Positions 41,391-50,370 of a DNA stretch of 64,000 nt are shown here, one piece after another. Under the pieces are notes generated by a model. The model ran no database searches. It worked only from the letters and a program-made list of their open reading frames with translations, and was not told where the DNA came from. The translations under genes were made by a program, and so were the position numbers. The DNA is taken from NCBI RefSeq assembly GCF_008040105.1, contig NZ_VRMG01000009.1, positions 1 through 64,000 on the forward strand, read 5' to 3'. Within the stretch, counting starts at the first letter, position 1, and every line of letters begins with the position of its first letter. Origin of the DNA: Lacisediminihabitans profunda. Lineage in GTDB: Bacteria > Actinomycetota > Actinomycetes > Actinomycetales > Microbacteriaceae.

Positions 41391-42608
41391 TCAGGCCGCC
41401 TTTGACGAGCGCGCGCGGTGGCTCTCCACCCCGGTCGAGACCGCCCGGGTGATTCGCCGGGCCAGTCGGTGGGATGGGCGCTCGACTGCCCAGTGGAACC
41501 CCCACGCCGTGAGCAGCGCCGCCGGCACGGTGACCATCGCAACGAGCCACCAGCGGTCGTCGCCGAGCAGGAAGGTGAGGGTGGCGAGGATCGGCATGTG
41601 CACGAGATAGAGGCTGAACGAGACCCGGCCGAGCCACTGGGAGGGGCGGGACTCGAGCGCCGACCGCACCGGCCGCACGCCGATCGCGGCGAGAACGAAT
41701 CCCGCGGCACCGAGCACCGAGAGCTGGCTGAGCAGAGTGTCGGCGACCGAACCGCCCGGAACGAGCGGCCGAAGGAGCGAGTGGCCGACGATCAGCAGCA
41801 GTGAGCCGACGACGAGCGCCGCCCCCCACCGGCCGGAGTGCGGGCGAAGCAGGCGGCGCTTCGTCCACTCCCGGATGGCATCCAGTCGAACCGCCATGAT
41901 CGTGCCGATGAAGAACACCGGGAGGTAGTGGAAGGCGTCGATGCCCGAGACCACACCGACCGTGCTGACGACGAAGGCGGCCGCGATCGCGATCGCCCAG
42001 TGGCGGCGCACCACGATGGCGAGGGCGACGAAGAGGGGCAGCAGCACCGAGAAGACGAGTTCCCAGCGGAGAGACCACAGGACATTGTTCACGCCGTAGG
42101 AGTCGCGGGTGAGGCTCGCCTCGTCGAGCAGGGTGCCCCAGCTGATCGAGGTCGCCTGGGAATTGTCCATCCACGTTCCCGCGGTGACCGCGGACTGGTC
42201 ACGGGGAATCATCCAGACCAGCACGGTTCCGATGGCGATGGAGACCCAGACCGGAATGTACAGGCGCGCGAGGCGCCCGCTGAGGAATCCGGCCCAGGTG
42301 AAGCCCTTCGAGCCGAGGGCCGGCAGCGCGACGACGAGCCCACTCAGCACGAAGAAGACCAGCACGGCCTCCGACCCGGCGCTGAACAGCTTGAGGGGTG
42401 TCTGCGAGATCCACCAGATGGGGCTTCCCACCCCGGATCCGCCCGCCTTCAGCAGCACTGGCTCCGCGACGAGGTACAGGTGGTAGAGCACCACAACCAT
42501 CGCGGCAACACCGCGGAGACCGTCGAGAGCGGTGAGGCGAGTGCTCGATCCCGCGCCTTTCGCGGGGGTCGCAGTGGCCTGTCGTTCGCTCGTCGTCTGT
42601 AGGGTCAT
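41391..42608 (-). CDS. Acyltransferase family 3 (OafA/YrhL-like) membrane protein
   Basis: A 405-residue integral membrane protein with about ten hydrophobic segments. The N-terminal LTALDGLRGVAAMVVVLYHLYLV contains the catalytic His region of acyltransferase-3 proteins, and the RLARLYIPVWVSI block is the second conserved part. These enzymes add acetyl or succinyl groups to surface sugars or antibiotics. A hydrophilic basic tail ends the chain. The acceptor is unknown. Confidence 0.88.
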   Translation of the reverse strand: MTLQTTSERQATATPAKGAGSSTRLTALDGLRGVAAMVVVLYHLYLVAEPVLLKAGGSGVGSPIWWISQTPLKLFSAGSEAVLVFFVLSGLVVALPALGSKGFTWAGFLSGRLARLYIPVWVSIAIGTVLVWMIPRDQSAVTAGTWMDNSQATSISWGTLLDEASLTRDSYGVNNVLWSLRWELVFSVLLPLFVALAIVVRRHWAIAIAAAFVVSTVGVVSGIDAFHYLPVFFIGTIMAVRLDAIREWTKRRLLRPHSGRWGAALVVGSLLLIVGHSLLRPLVPGGSVADTLLSQLSVLGAAGFVLAAIGVRPVRSALESRPSQWLGRVSFSLYLVHMPILATLTFLLGDDRWWLVAMVTVPAALLTAWGFHWAVERPSHRLARRITRAVSTGVESHRARSSKAA

Positions 42609-42684
42609 CAGTTCGAGGCTAGGAAACCTTCCTGAGTGTTGCGTCTGTGTACCGTGGCAATCCCCGGCTGACTAGGCTGGGACG

Positions 42685-43491
42685 ATGGCAAATCGGGTGG
42701 CCACCTCCGCGGCGCGAGGGGCGAAGAACAATCGGCTGTTTCGGGCGCTCGCCCGTCTGGGCTACGCCGTCAACGGGCTCCTCCACATTCTCATCGGGGC
42801 GATCGCGATCAGCGTCGCGACCGGTGCCGGGGGCGGCCAGGCCGACCAGTCCGGAGCCCTGGGGCAACTCGCCGCAACCCCCGGCGGGCGCATTCTGCTC
42901 TGGGTGGTCGTGGTCGGCCTGGCCGCCCTCGGCCTCTGGCAGTTGGTGGTCGGACTGCTCGCCCGCGGGTCTGACCCGAAGAGCCGGTGGGCGCACCGTG
43001 CTGCCGAGTGGGGAAAGGGGATCGCCTATCTCGCGGTCGCCGCAACGGCGCTCACCTTCGCCAACGGCGGATCCACGAATGCCGCCCAGAGCACGAGCGG
43101 CTTCGCCGGCACGCTCATCGCGACCCCGGGCGGCGTCATCGTTCTGATCCTGCTCGGACTCGGCATCGCCGGCATCGGCCTGTACTTCGTGCTCAAGGGG
43201 GCCAGGAGAAAGTTCACCGACGACATCACCGTGCCGCCGACCGCGGGTCGGGTGGTCGTCGTCCTCGGCGTGGTGGGATATGTCGCCAAGGGCATCGCGC
43301 TCGTGGTGACCGGCGCGGTCTTCGTCATTGCGGGAGTCACGATCGATCCCAGCAAGGCGACCGGCCTGGACGGGGCGCTCAAGGCGCTCGTGGCACTGCC
43401 GTACGGCCCGGCCATCCTCTGGCTGGTGGGCGCTGGGCTCGTCGCCTACGGTCTGTACTGCTTTGCGCGAGCCAGGCTCGCCCGTCTCTGA
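42685..43491 (+). CDS. DUF1206 membrane protein
   Basis: A 268-residue membrane protein built of three similar two-helix units. Each begins with an R/K-x-GYAVNGLLHILIGAIA-like sequence, seen at residues 25-40, again near AHRAAEWGKGIAYLAVAATAL and near VVVVLGVVGYVAKGIALVVTGAV. The repeat is the signature of DUF1206, a family common in actinobacteria and cyanobacteria. The function is not established. Confidence 0.87.
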   Translation: MANRVATSAARGAKNNRLFRALARLGYAVNGLLHILIGAIAISVATGAGGGQADQSGALGQLAATPGGRILLWVVVVGLAALGLWQLVVGLLARGSDPKSRWAHRAAEWGKGIAYLAVAATALTFANGGSTNAAQSTSGFAGTLIATPGGVIVLILLGLGIAGIGLYFVLKGARRKFTDDITVPPTAGRVVVVLGVVGYVAKGIALVVTGAVFVIAGVTIDPSKATGLDGALKALVALPYGPAILWLVGAGLVAYGLYCFARARLARL

Positions 43492-43500
43492 TCGTGTCGG

Positions 43501-44094
43501 CTACCCGAAGTGCGCGCTCGTGAGGGCGGCCTGCAGCGAGGAGAGGTAGCCGACCGAGGTGTAGGTGGCACCGCTGACCCCCGCCACGCGCGCCGACTGG
43601 GATGCGAGCACCTCGGATCGTAGAATCGGCGCGGCGTACTGGCTGATCTGCACCGAGGTCGAGCCCGCGTCGGTGAGCTTGAGCGCCTGCACGTCGGTGA
43701 TTCGCCCGCCCGCGATCGTCACGGCGACCCGCACCGTGCCGTACGGCGTCTGGACCAGAGAACCGGGGAAGGTGCCGGCGGCCGCGACGGGAGGGGGTGC
43801 CGGCGCCGGGGCGACCGGCGGGGCTACCGGCGGCGGAACGGGGCTCGGCGTGGCGGTGGGGGTAGGGGTTGCCGTGGGTGTCGGCGAGGGGCTCGGCGTG
43901 GCCGTCGCCTCGACCGGGGCGGGGATGCTCTCCACGGGAGTCGGCGACGCCGAGCGGAGGGTGACGGTCGGCGTCGGGGTGGCCGCCGCCGATGCCGGGT
44001 GGAGGGCCGCGTCATGCCACGCGCCCGACTCCCAGCCGGCCACGAGGATGCACCCCGAGGCGAAGACCGCCGCTACCACCGCACGTGCTCTCAT
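43501..44094 (-). CDS. Exported FMN-binding domain protein with a Pro/Thr linker
   Basis: A 197-residue protein. A basic N-terminus and a hydrophobic stretch (VVAAVFASGCILVAGW) serve as a signal or anchor. Residues of about 38-105 are a low-complexity linker of P, T, A, V and S. The C-terminal domain starts at GTVRVAVTIAGGRITDVQALKL and ends with RVAGVSGATYTSVGY, in which SGATYTS carries the Thr or Ser to which FMN is covalently attached by Ftp/ApbE in this family. It probably transfers electrons outside the membrane. No ftp gene is in the window. Confidence 0.85.
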   Translation of the reverse strand: MRARAVVAAVFASGCILVAGWESGAWHDAALHPASAAATPTPTVTLRSASPTPVESIPAPVEATATPSPSPTPTATPTPTATPSPVPPPVAPPVAPAPAPPPVAAAGTFPGSLVQTPYGTVRVAVTIAGGRITDVQALKLTDAGSTSVQISQYAAPILRSEVLASQSARVAGVSGATYTSVGYLSSLQAALTSAHFG

Positions 44095-44203
44095 TGCTGC
44101 TGCGCCGTCCTCCCCGGTGGTGTTCTCCCATTCTGCGCCGCGATCCTCGCCGGGCGAGCACCCGAGGCGTGGGTGTGTCGCGGCCGGCGTTCCCGCCGAG
44201 CGA

Positions 44204-45391
44204 TCAGAGCGGCTTCGGCGCCCTCGGCGGATTCGGGTGCACGATGCCGTCCCGGGGCGCCGGCAGGGTCGAGCCGTCGAGGGTGACGAGCGCGTGCAGG
44301 GTCACGCCGAGCGGCTCCGGCCAGGGGGCGGGGGCGACCTTGACGGGAGGGGGAGCGGGCGGCGTCGGCTGCACTATCGTGCTTCCGAACTCGGGCGGCG
44401 CCGGCCGCGAGAGCGTCGGCCGCACTCGGTGGGCGAGCGACGGGGCGTGGTCCACTCGGGGCACCCCGAACGGCGGGAGCCCGAGCAGGTCCACGATGGT
44501 CTTCGGGATCGAGGCGTGCGAATGCCACTCCGGGTCGATGCCCTGCTCGACCATGCCTCCGAAGATGATCAGCGGGATTCGCGACCCGCCGATCACCGCG
44601 AACCCGCCGGGGTGCAGCGCATCCGGCACCGTCTCGATCGCCGGTGTCGGCACGGAGTCGGCGTACCCGCCCCAGTCGTCCCAGGTGATGATGAACGTGG
44701 TGTTCTGCCAGCCGCCCCCGTCGATCACGGCCTGCACGCGCTGCCAGACGAGGTCCTGGCCCCTGGTGGCGTAGCTCGGGTCGCTCACGTGCGGCGGATG
44801 CTCGTCATAGCCCGCTGGGCTCCAGACGACGCAGACCCGCGGCAGTTCGCCCGCCTTCGCCATCGGGATGAAGTCCTTCGGCGGGTACACGTTGGCCGAT
44901 CCCGGGGTGGTCGAGAGGCTCTTGTAGAACTTGGTGGGGTAGCCGCCCTGGTCGGGGAACGCCGCCCAGCTGACATGGCCGGACTCGGCGACGGTGAAGA
45001 TCGACGGGATGTCCCAGACCGGATGCGGCCCGACGAATGGGGGGTTCTTGAGGGTGGGCATCTGGCCGCCGACGGCGAGCATGTGCCCGGGGGTGGAGTT
45101 GGACCCGGATCCGAAGTGGTGGTCCGAGAAGGTGAACTGCTTGGCCAGCCAGCTGTAGAACGGGATCACGGTGTCGTTGTCGACCTGGGCCGCCAGGGCC
45201 GGATAGTCGCCCATCGCGTAGTGCACCCACGCGTTGCGATCGTGCGGCTGGTCGAAGTTCGGCGCCGCGCTCAACAGCCGGCCGTTGTTCGCGACTTCGG
45301 CCCCCCATTCGGCGAGTGTGGGGAAGTAGAAGTCGGTGGTCTTGTTCTCCTGGAGGAACACGATCACCCGATGATCCGGTATGGCGGCCAT
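44204..45391 (-). CDS. Phosphoesterase / phospholipase C-like family protein
   Basis: A 395-residue protein of the same superfamily as the one at 3218. HRVIVFLQENKTTDFYFPTLAEWG starts the chain, with Asp and Glu metal ligands in ENKTTDFYF, followed by PHDRNAWVHYAMGDYP and NSTPGHMLAVGG. FIITWDDWGGYADSV and a metal-binding HSHASIPK region close the domain. From about residue 330 there is a Pro-rich tail. It has no signal peptide at this start, so an exported role is unclear. It is convergent with the SatP-like region's opposite strand. Confidence 0.8.
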   Translation of the reverse strand: MAAIPDHRVIVFLQENKTTDFYFPTLAEWGAEVANNGRLLSAAPNFDQPHDRNAWVHYAMGDYPALAAQVDNDTVIPFYSWLAKQFTFSDHHFGSGSNSTPGHMLAVGGQMPTLKNPPFVGPHPVWDIPSIFTVAESGHVSWAAFPDQGGYPTKFYKSLSTTPGSANVYPPKDFIPMAKAGELPRVCVVWSPAGYDEHPPHVSDPSYATRGQDLVWQRVQAVIDGGGWQNTTFIITWDDWGGYADSVPTPAIETVPDALHPGGFAVIGGSRIPLIIFGGMVEQGIDPEWHSHASIPKTIVDLLGLPPFGVPRVDHAPSLAHRVRPTLSRPAPPEFGSTIVQPTPPAPPPVKVAPAPWPEPLGVTLHALVTLDGSTLPAPRDGIVHPNPPRAPKPL

Positions 45392-45542
45392 GCTTCAAGC
45401 CAAGCACCATGGCCGGTGCACGACAAGATCCACCGGGTGAACATCGCGTTGCGCCGGACGATGACCCCCGAACGGGGGCGTAGGGTGGCTCGGGTGTTCT
45501 TCGGCAACGCCGCCGGAGACGAAGAGCAGGAGTGTCATTCGC

Positions 45543-46148
45543 ATGAGCGCCACCACTGAGATCCCCGTCACCGACCACGCCGTGCACGCCCGTCCATCGT
45601 TTGCCGATCCCGGGGCTCTGGGCCTGGGTGCATTCGCCCTTACCACCTTCGTGCTCAGCCTCGCCAACTCCGGCATCGTGCCCACCGCGGGAGCCGCCGT
45701 GCTCGGGATCGCGCTGTTCTACGGAGGAATAGCCCAACTCGCCGCCGGGATGTGGGAATTCGCAAGCGGCAACACGTTCGGCGCGACCGCCTTCACGTCG
45801 TACGGCGCGTTCTGGCTCGCTTTCTGGTGGCTGGAGACCAACCCGGCCGCCGCGAAGGAGGCCGGTGCCGCCGGCGTCGGCAGCTTCCTGCTGGCCTGGA
45901 CGATCTTCACCGTGCTGATGACGGTCGCCGCCCTCAAGACCAACGGTGTGATCCTTGCGGTGTTCGTCGCGCTCTCGCTCACGTTCCTCGCCCTCACCAT
46001 CGGCGAGTTCTCCGGCGCGGTGGGCGTCAGCCGGCTCGGCGGCTGGATCGGGTTCCTCACCGCCGCGTTCGCCTGGTACGGCTCCTGTGCCGTCGTCGTG
46101 AACTCCACCTGGAAGCGCACGGTGCTCCCCGTCTGGCCGCGGGGGTAG
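45543..46148 (+). CDS. GPR1/FUN34/YaaH-family acetate/succinate transporter
   Basis: A 201-residue membrane protein with six hydrophobic segments. FADPGALGLGAFALTTFVLSLANSG is a variant of the family motif NPAPLGL, the narrowest part of the channel. FYGGIAQLAAGMWEFASGNTFGATAFTSYGAFWL is the second signature. SatP-type proteins take up acetate and succinate with protons. GGAG stands about ten bases before the ATG. It lies in its own unit before a methyltransferase gene. Confidence 0.88.
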   Translation: MSATTEIPVTDHAVHARPSFADPGALGLGAFALTTFVLSLANSGIVPTAGAAVLGIALFYGGIAQLAAGMWEFASGNTFGATAFTSYGAFWLAFWWLETNPAAAKEAGAAGVGSFLLAWTIFTVLMTVAALKTNGVILAVFVALSLTFLALTIGEFSGAVGVSRLGGWIGFLTAAFAWYGSCAVVVNSTWKRTVLPVWPRG

Positions 46149-46202
46149 TCCAACCCGCGTCGAGGCCTTCTCACCGACTGCCGCGAGGACCAGACTGGGC
46201 GC

Positions 46203-47051
46203 ATGGATTCCCCCGAGGTCAACCAGCACAGCGCCAGGGTCGCGGCCCTCTTCAACCGGGTGGCGGACACCTACGATGCCGTCGGCGTGCCGTGGTTCGT
46301 ACCGATCGCCGAACGACTGGTGGAGGAGGTCGCCCCCCGACCCGGAGAGCGCGCCCTCGACCTCGGCACCGGGCGCGGCGCGGCCCTCTGGCCCCTCGCC
46401 GACGCGGTCGGCCCGACCGGTCGGTTGACCGGGGTCGATCTGGCGGAGCGGATGATCGAGGCGACGCGGCAGGACGCGGCGGAACGCGGGATCGACACCC
46501 TGACTCTCGTCGTCGACGACGCGAGCGGCCCCACGCTGCCGGAGGCCTCCTTCGATCTGGCTGTCGCCTCCCTCGTTCTCTTCTTCCTCCCCGATCCGCC
46601 TGCCGCCCTCGCCGCCTGGCTGCGCCTGCTCGTGCCGGGCGGGCGGCTCGGGGTCTCGACCTTCGGCGCCCGGGACGCGGCGTGGGAGCGGCTCGACGAC
46701 GTCTTCACCCCGTACCTCCCGCCCCAGCTTCTCGACGCCCGCACCAGCGGGGCGCGCGGCCCGTTCGCGAGCGACGCCGGCGTGGAGCGGCTGTTCGCCG
46801 ACGCTGGCTTCGTCGATGTGCGCACCGCCCACCTCGAGCAGGCCGTGCGGTTCTCCGGCGCCGAGGAATGGCGTCGCTGGACCTGGTCGCACGGCCAGCG
46901 CACCCACTGGGAGTCCGTGCCGGAGGAGATGCGCGCCGAGGTGCTCGAAGAGGCGGCCGAGCGGCTGTCGACGGCCCCGGCCGACGGCGGCGGCTTCTCC
47001 CTCAGCCAGCAGGTGCGCTACACGATCGGGGTGCGACCGACGGCGGACTGA
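46203..47051 (+). CDS. Class I SAM-dependent methyltransferase
   Basis: A 282-residue enzyme. RALDLGTGRGAALWPLADAVG is motif I for S-adenosylmethionine, LTGVDLAERMIEATRQ motif II, and FDLAVASLVLFFLPDPPAALAAWLRLLVPGGRLGVSTFG motifs post-I and III. The start region HSARVAALFNRVADTYDAVG resembles UbiE/ubiquinone-type methyltransferases. The methyl acceptor is unknown. It follows the transporter gene after 54 bp on the same strand. Confidence 0.87.
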   Translation: MDSPEVNQHSARVAALFNRVADTYDAVGVPWFVPIAERLVEEVAPRPGERALDLGTGRGAALWPLADAVGPTGRLTGVDLAERMIEATRQDAAERGIDTLTLVVDDASGPTLPEASFDLAVASLVLFFLPDPPAALAAWLRLLVPGGRLGVSTFGARDAAWERLDDVFTPYLPPQLLDARTSGARGPFASDAGVERLFADAGFVDVRTAHLEQAVRFSGAEEWRRWTWSHGQRTHWESVPEEMRAEVLEEAAERLSTAPADGGGFSLSQQVRYTIGVRPTAD

Positions 47052-47178
47052 CCCCGGTCAGGACTCCGGCTGGGCGCTGTTCTGGGCGCTGCTCTGGGTG
47101 ATGCGCGCGGAGTGACTTGCCGCAGTCCGGGCCATCCGGACGGGAAGAGGGCACGGACGGCCGGAACTCGTCGCCGCC

Positions 47179-47472
47179 CTATTCGCGGTCGGCGGAGGCC
47201 TCTGGCGCGAGGTCCAGCGGGGCGGCCGCCTGCGGCGCCGTCGGAAGCAGCCCGAGCGCCGCCTTGATGCGGTCTTCGTCGCCCTCGTCGGCCTTCGCCG
47301 CGGCGAGGTTCGCCTCGGTCACGGCCCGCAGCACCTCTTCGCGCTGGATCTTGACGCCCCGGGGCGCATCGATGCCGATCCGGATGCCGTCACCCCGACT
47401 GTCGAGGATGGTGATGACGATGTCGTCGCCAATGAGGATGCGCTCCCCGGCCTTACGCGTCAGCACCAGCAT
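47179..47472 (-). CDS. csrA: Carbon storage regulator CsrA with a long C-terminal tail
   Basis: A 97-residue RNA-binding translational repressor. MLVLTRKAGERILIGDDIVITILD at the start and GIRIGIDAPRGVKIQREEV with the RNA-contact Arg are diagnostic. Typical CsrA is 60-75 residues; residues 66-97 here are an acidic, Ala/Pro-rich tail not needed for the fold. It is the last gene of the flagellar block, 4 bp after the FlhF-like gene. In flagellated bacteria CsrA represses flagellin translation and is antagonised by FliW, which is not in this window. Confidence 0.95.
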   Translation of the reverse strand: MLVLTRKAGERILIGDDIVITILDSRGDGIRIGIDAPRGVKIQREEVLRAVTEANLAAAKADEGDEDRIKAALGLLPTAPQAAAPLDLAPEASADRE

Positions 47473-47476
47473 CAGG

Positions 47477-48346
47477 TCAGCCTACCGAACCACTTTCCAC
47501 CCAGCCGACCTGGAGACCAAGCTCGTTGACCGTGTTGGGACTGGAGGTGGCCCCGCGGCCGATCACGGCCACCGCATCTACGTGGCTGATCGCGGCCACG
47601 GCGGCCACCCAGCGACCGGTATCCGCCGGCTTCCGGCCCGCATCCACCGCCACCCAGACCTGGTCGCCCTGCAGAAACTCGAGCGCGTCCGCCCCGGCCT
47701 CATCCAGCCCGACCCGCTGCAAGCCGAGCGCCACGATGATGCCGAACTGGTCGCGCACGCCCTGGGCGCGGGCGGCGAGCACCCCGCGACGATCGCTCAG
47801 CCGCTTCACCCCGTCCGACGAGCATTCACCGGCCACCCGCAGCTCGGACGCGCCGGAGGCGAGGGACATCTCGCGGGCGATGGTCAGCGCATCGCTGCCC
47901 AGACCCACCACGATCACGAGGTCGCCCGGCGCCGAAAGAGGGGCCTGCAGTCGGGGGGCCCTCGCCGTGGCGATCGGCAGGTCCGGCGGCGGGGGTGCCG
48001 TGTTGAGCGTGAGATCGGCCATCAGCGTGTCGAAGTTCTCCGACGACGTCGACACATCCGGCAGAGTGTCGGCGGACCGGATGTGCGCCTCGACGCTGTC
48101 CGCATCGTCGAGCAGCGCCGCGAGGCCCGCCCGGGTCGGCAGGTCGAAGGCGTGCACGTCCCGCGCCGTGCCATCCGGCACGTCCACCTCGATCTGGAAT
48201 CGACGCTGCGCGAAGAAGCCCTGGATGCCGCCCGTCGTCACCGCGCGCACCGCCACGACCTGGGCGTGCGGGCCGTGCTCCTGGAGCACCCGCGCGTTCA
48301 GCTCGTCGAGCGACGTGCCCTCAAGCTGAAATCGATTCGGTGACAC
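47477..48346 (-). CDS. FlhF-like protein lacking a P-loop (pseudo-GTPase)
   Basis: A 289-residue protein at the position where flhF usually stands after flhA. Residues 1-60 (RFQLEGTSLDELNARVLQEHGPHAQVV and GGIQGFFAQRRFQIEV) match the N-terminal domain of FlhF, the SRP-type GTPase that places the flagellum. The C-terminal part ADTGRWVAAVAAISHVDAVAV fits the end of its NG domain. Where the GTP-binding P-loop should be, VVGLGSDALTIAREM has no GKT. So it is probably a catalytically dead relative that acts as a scaffold or regulator. The GTG start overlaps flhA by 26 bp. Confidence 0.65.
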   Translation of the reverse strand: MSPNRFQLEGTSLDELNARVLQEHGPHAQVVAVRAVTTGGIQGFFAQRRFQIEVDVPDGTARDVHAFDLPTRAGLAALLDDADSVEAHIRSADTLPDVSTSSENFDTLMADLTLNTAPPPPDLPIATARAPRLQAPLSAPGDLVIVVGLGSDALTIAREMSLASGASELRVAGECSSDGVKRLSDRRGVLAARAQGVRDQFGIIVALGLQRVGLDEAGADALEFLQGDQVWVAVDAGRKPADTGRWVAAVAAISHVDAVAVIGRGATSSPNTVNELGLQVGWVESGSVG

Positions 48347-50369
48347 GCACCACTCCCACCGTCTCGATGTTCACGTTGGCCGAGGTGACCTCCTGGTACG
48401 ACAGCACCGGCAGGCCGCCGGTCTGCGCGGAGACCAGGCGCCGGATGGCCGGACGCAGCGCGGGCGCGCAGACCAGCACACCGGAGGAACCGCTCGCTTC
48501 GAGCCGCGCCACCACCTCCTTGGTGGAGTTGAGCACGGCCTCGAGTCCGGCCTGGTCCATGACGATCTGGGTCCCGAGCTCCGAAGGCCGCATCGCCTCG
48601 AGCATCGACTGCTCCAGCATCGGGTCGATCATGATCACCCGCAGAGTCTGGCCGTCGAGGTGGCTGACGGTGAGGGCCGGGCCGAGTGCGAAGCGGGCGG
48701 CCTCGATCAGCCCCTCCGGATCCGTCGACGCCTTCGCGCGCAGCGAGAGGGCCTCGTAGATCCTGGGGAGGTCGTTGATCGGAACCTGCTCCGTGAGCAG
48801 GCCCTGCAGAACCCGCTGCACCTCGGCGAGACTGAGCAGGCCGGGCACGAGCTCGTCGACCGCCGACGGGTTCACCTCCCTGACGCCCTCGGTGAGCACA
48901 CGAACGTCTTCCCGGGTGAGTAGGCGGGCCGCGTTGTTCGTGATGATCGAGGAGAGGTGCGTGACGACGACGGACACGCGGTCGATCACCGTGGCGCCGC
49001 TCATCTCGGCGCTGTGCCGCATCTCGCTCGGCACCCACTTTCCGGCGAGCCCGAAGACCGGTTCGATCGTGACCGCGCCCGGCAGTCCTTCGAGGGCGTC
49101 GCCGAGGGCGAGCACCTTTCCGGCCGGCGCCGTGCCTCGGCCCGCCTCGACACCGGCGATCCTGATCACGTAGGTTGCCGGCGGCAGCTCGACACTGTCC
49201 CGCGTGCGCACCGGCGGAACCACGATGCCCAGGTCCATGGCGATCTTGCGACGCAGTGACCGCACCCGGGCCAGGAGGTCGTCCGAGGCGTCGGAGACGA
49301 TGTCAACGAGATCCGGTGCGAGCAGGATCTCGAGAGCGTGAACGCGCATCTGCTCGATGAGCGACTCGGTGGTCACCACCTGGGAGGAGTCGGCCTGGCC
49401 GGCGGCCGCGCTCTCGAGGGTGAGCTTGGCCTCTTCGCGCACCTTGATGCGCTGGGCCAGGAGCAGCAGGCTCGCCCCGATCACCACGAACGGGATGATC
49501 GGCATGCCGGGGATGAGCGCCATGAGGATGGCGGCGCAGCCGGCGATCATGAGCGCGTTGCGCGACTGGGTGAGCTGGGCGGCTGCCGTGGACCCGATGT
49601 CCGATTCGGCGTTCGCGCGGGTGACGATCATGCCGGTGGACACCGCCATGAGCAGCGCGGGAATCTGGGTGACGAGGCCGTCGCCGATGGTGAGGAGCGT
49701 GTATTTGGCCACCGCGTCGCCGATGGAGAGGCCGCCCTGCAGCATCCCGATCGCGATCCCGCCGACGATGTTGATGATGATGATGATGATTCCGGCGATC
49801 GCGTCGCCCTTGACGAACTTGGACGCGCCATCCATCGCGCCGTAGAAGTCCGCCTCGGCCGACACCTCCGCGCGCCGCTCGCGGGCCTGGGTGTCGGTGA
49901 TGAGTCCGGCGTTGAGGTCGGCGTCGATCGCCATCTGCTTGCCCGGCATGGCGTCGAGCGTGAACCTCGCGCCCACCTCCGCCACGCGCTCCGCGCCCTT
50001 GGTGACCACCACGAACTGGATCACCACGAGGATGAGGAAGATCACGGCGCCGATGATGATCGAGCCGCCGACCGCGACGTGGCCGAACGCGCCGATCACC
50101 TCTCCGGCATAGCCCTGGCCGAGCACGAGCCGAGTGGATGCCACGTTGAGGCCGAGCCGGAACAGGGTGGCCACGAGAAGCAGGGACGGGAAGACCGAGA
50201 AGTCCAGCGGCTTCTTCACGAACATCGTCGTGAGCAGCGTGACGAGCGCGAGCATGATGTTGAGGATGATGAGCACGTCGAGCACGACGGCGGGCACCGG
50301 CACGACGAGCAGCAGGATGATGCCGACGACCCCCACCGGAACGGCGAGCTTGGAGAGATTGCGGTTCAC
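48321..50369 (-). CDS. flhA: Flagellar export gate protein FlhA
   Basis: A 682-residue inner-membrane component of the flagellar type III export apparatus. The N-terminal half has about eight transmembrane helices; the loop RVAEVGARFTLDAMPGKQMAIDADLNAGLI with MPGKQM is the FHIPEP family signature. The C-terminal half is the cytosolic domain that binds chaperone-substrate complexes. The GTG start has GGAGG eight bases before it. A run of six isoleucines encoded by ATC repeats lies in a transmembrane segment near residue 195. Confidence 0.97.
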   Translation of the reverse strand: MNRNLSKLAVPVGVVGIILLLVVPVPAVVLDVLIILNIMLALVTLLTTMFVKKPLDFSVFPSLLLVATLFRLGLNVASTRLVLGQGYAGEVIGAFGHVAVGGSIIIGAVIFLILVVIQFVVVTKGAERVAEVGARFTLDAMPGKQMAIDADLNAGLITDTQARERRAEVSAEADFYGAMDGASKFVKGDAIAGIIIIIINIVGGIAIGMLQGGLSIGDAVAKYTLLTIGDGLVTQIPALLMAVSTGMIVTRANAESDIGSTAAAQLTQSRNALMIAGCAAILMALIPGMPIIPFVVIGASLLLLAQRIKVREEAKLTLESAAAGQADSSQVVTTESLIEQMRVHALEILLAPDLVDIVSDASDDLLARVRSLRRKIAMDLGIVVPPVRTRDSVELPPATYVIRIAGVEAGRGTAPAGKVLALGDALEGLPGAVTIEPVFGLAGKWVPSEMRHSAEMSGATVIDRVSVVVTHLSSIITNNAARLLTREDVRVLTEGVREVNPSAVDELVPGLLSLAEVQRVLQGLLTEQVPINDLPRIYEALSLRAKASTDPEGLIEAARFALGPALTVSHLDGQTLRVIMIDPMLEQSMLEAMRPSELGTQIVMDQAGLEAVLNSTKEVVARLEASGSSGVLVCAPALRPAIRRLVSAQTGGLPVLSYQEVTSANVNIETVGVVRVTESISA

Positions 50370-50370
50370 G

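Noticed and set aside
43824-44015. Repeats in the Pro/Thr linker as a mobile or regulatory element
   Set aside because: The repeated bases encode the PT stalk of the FMN-binding protein and are explained by protein composition.
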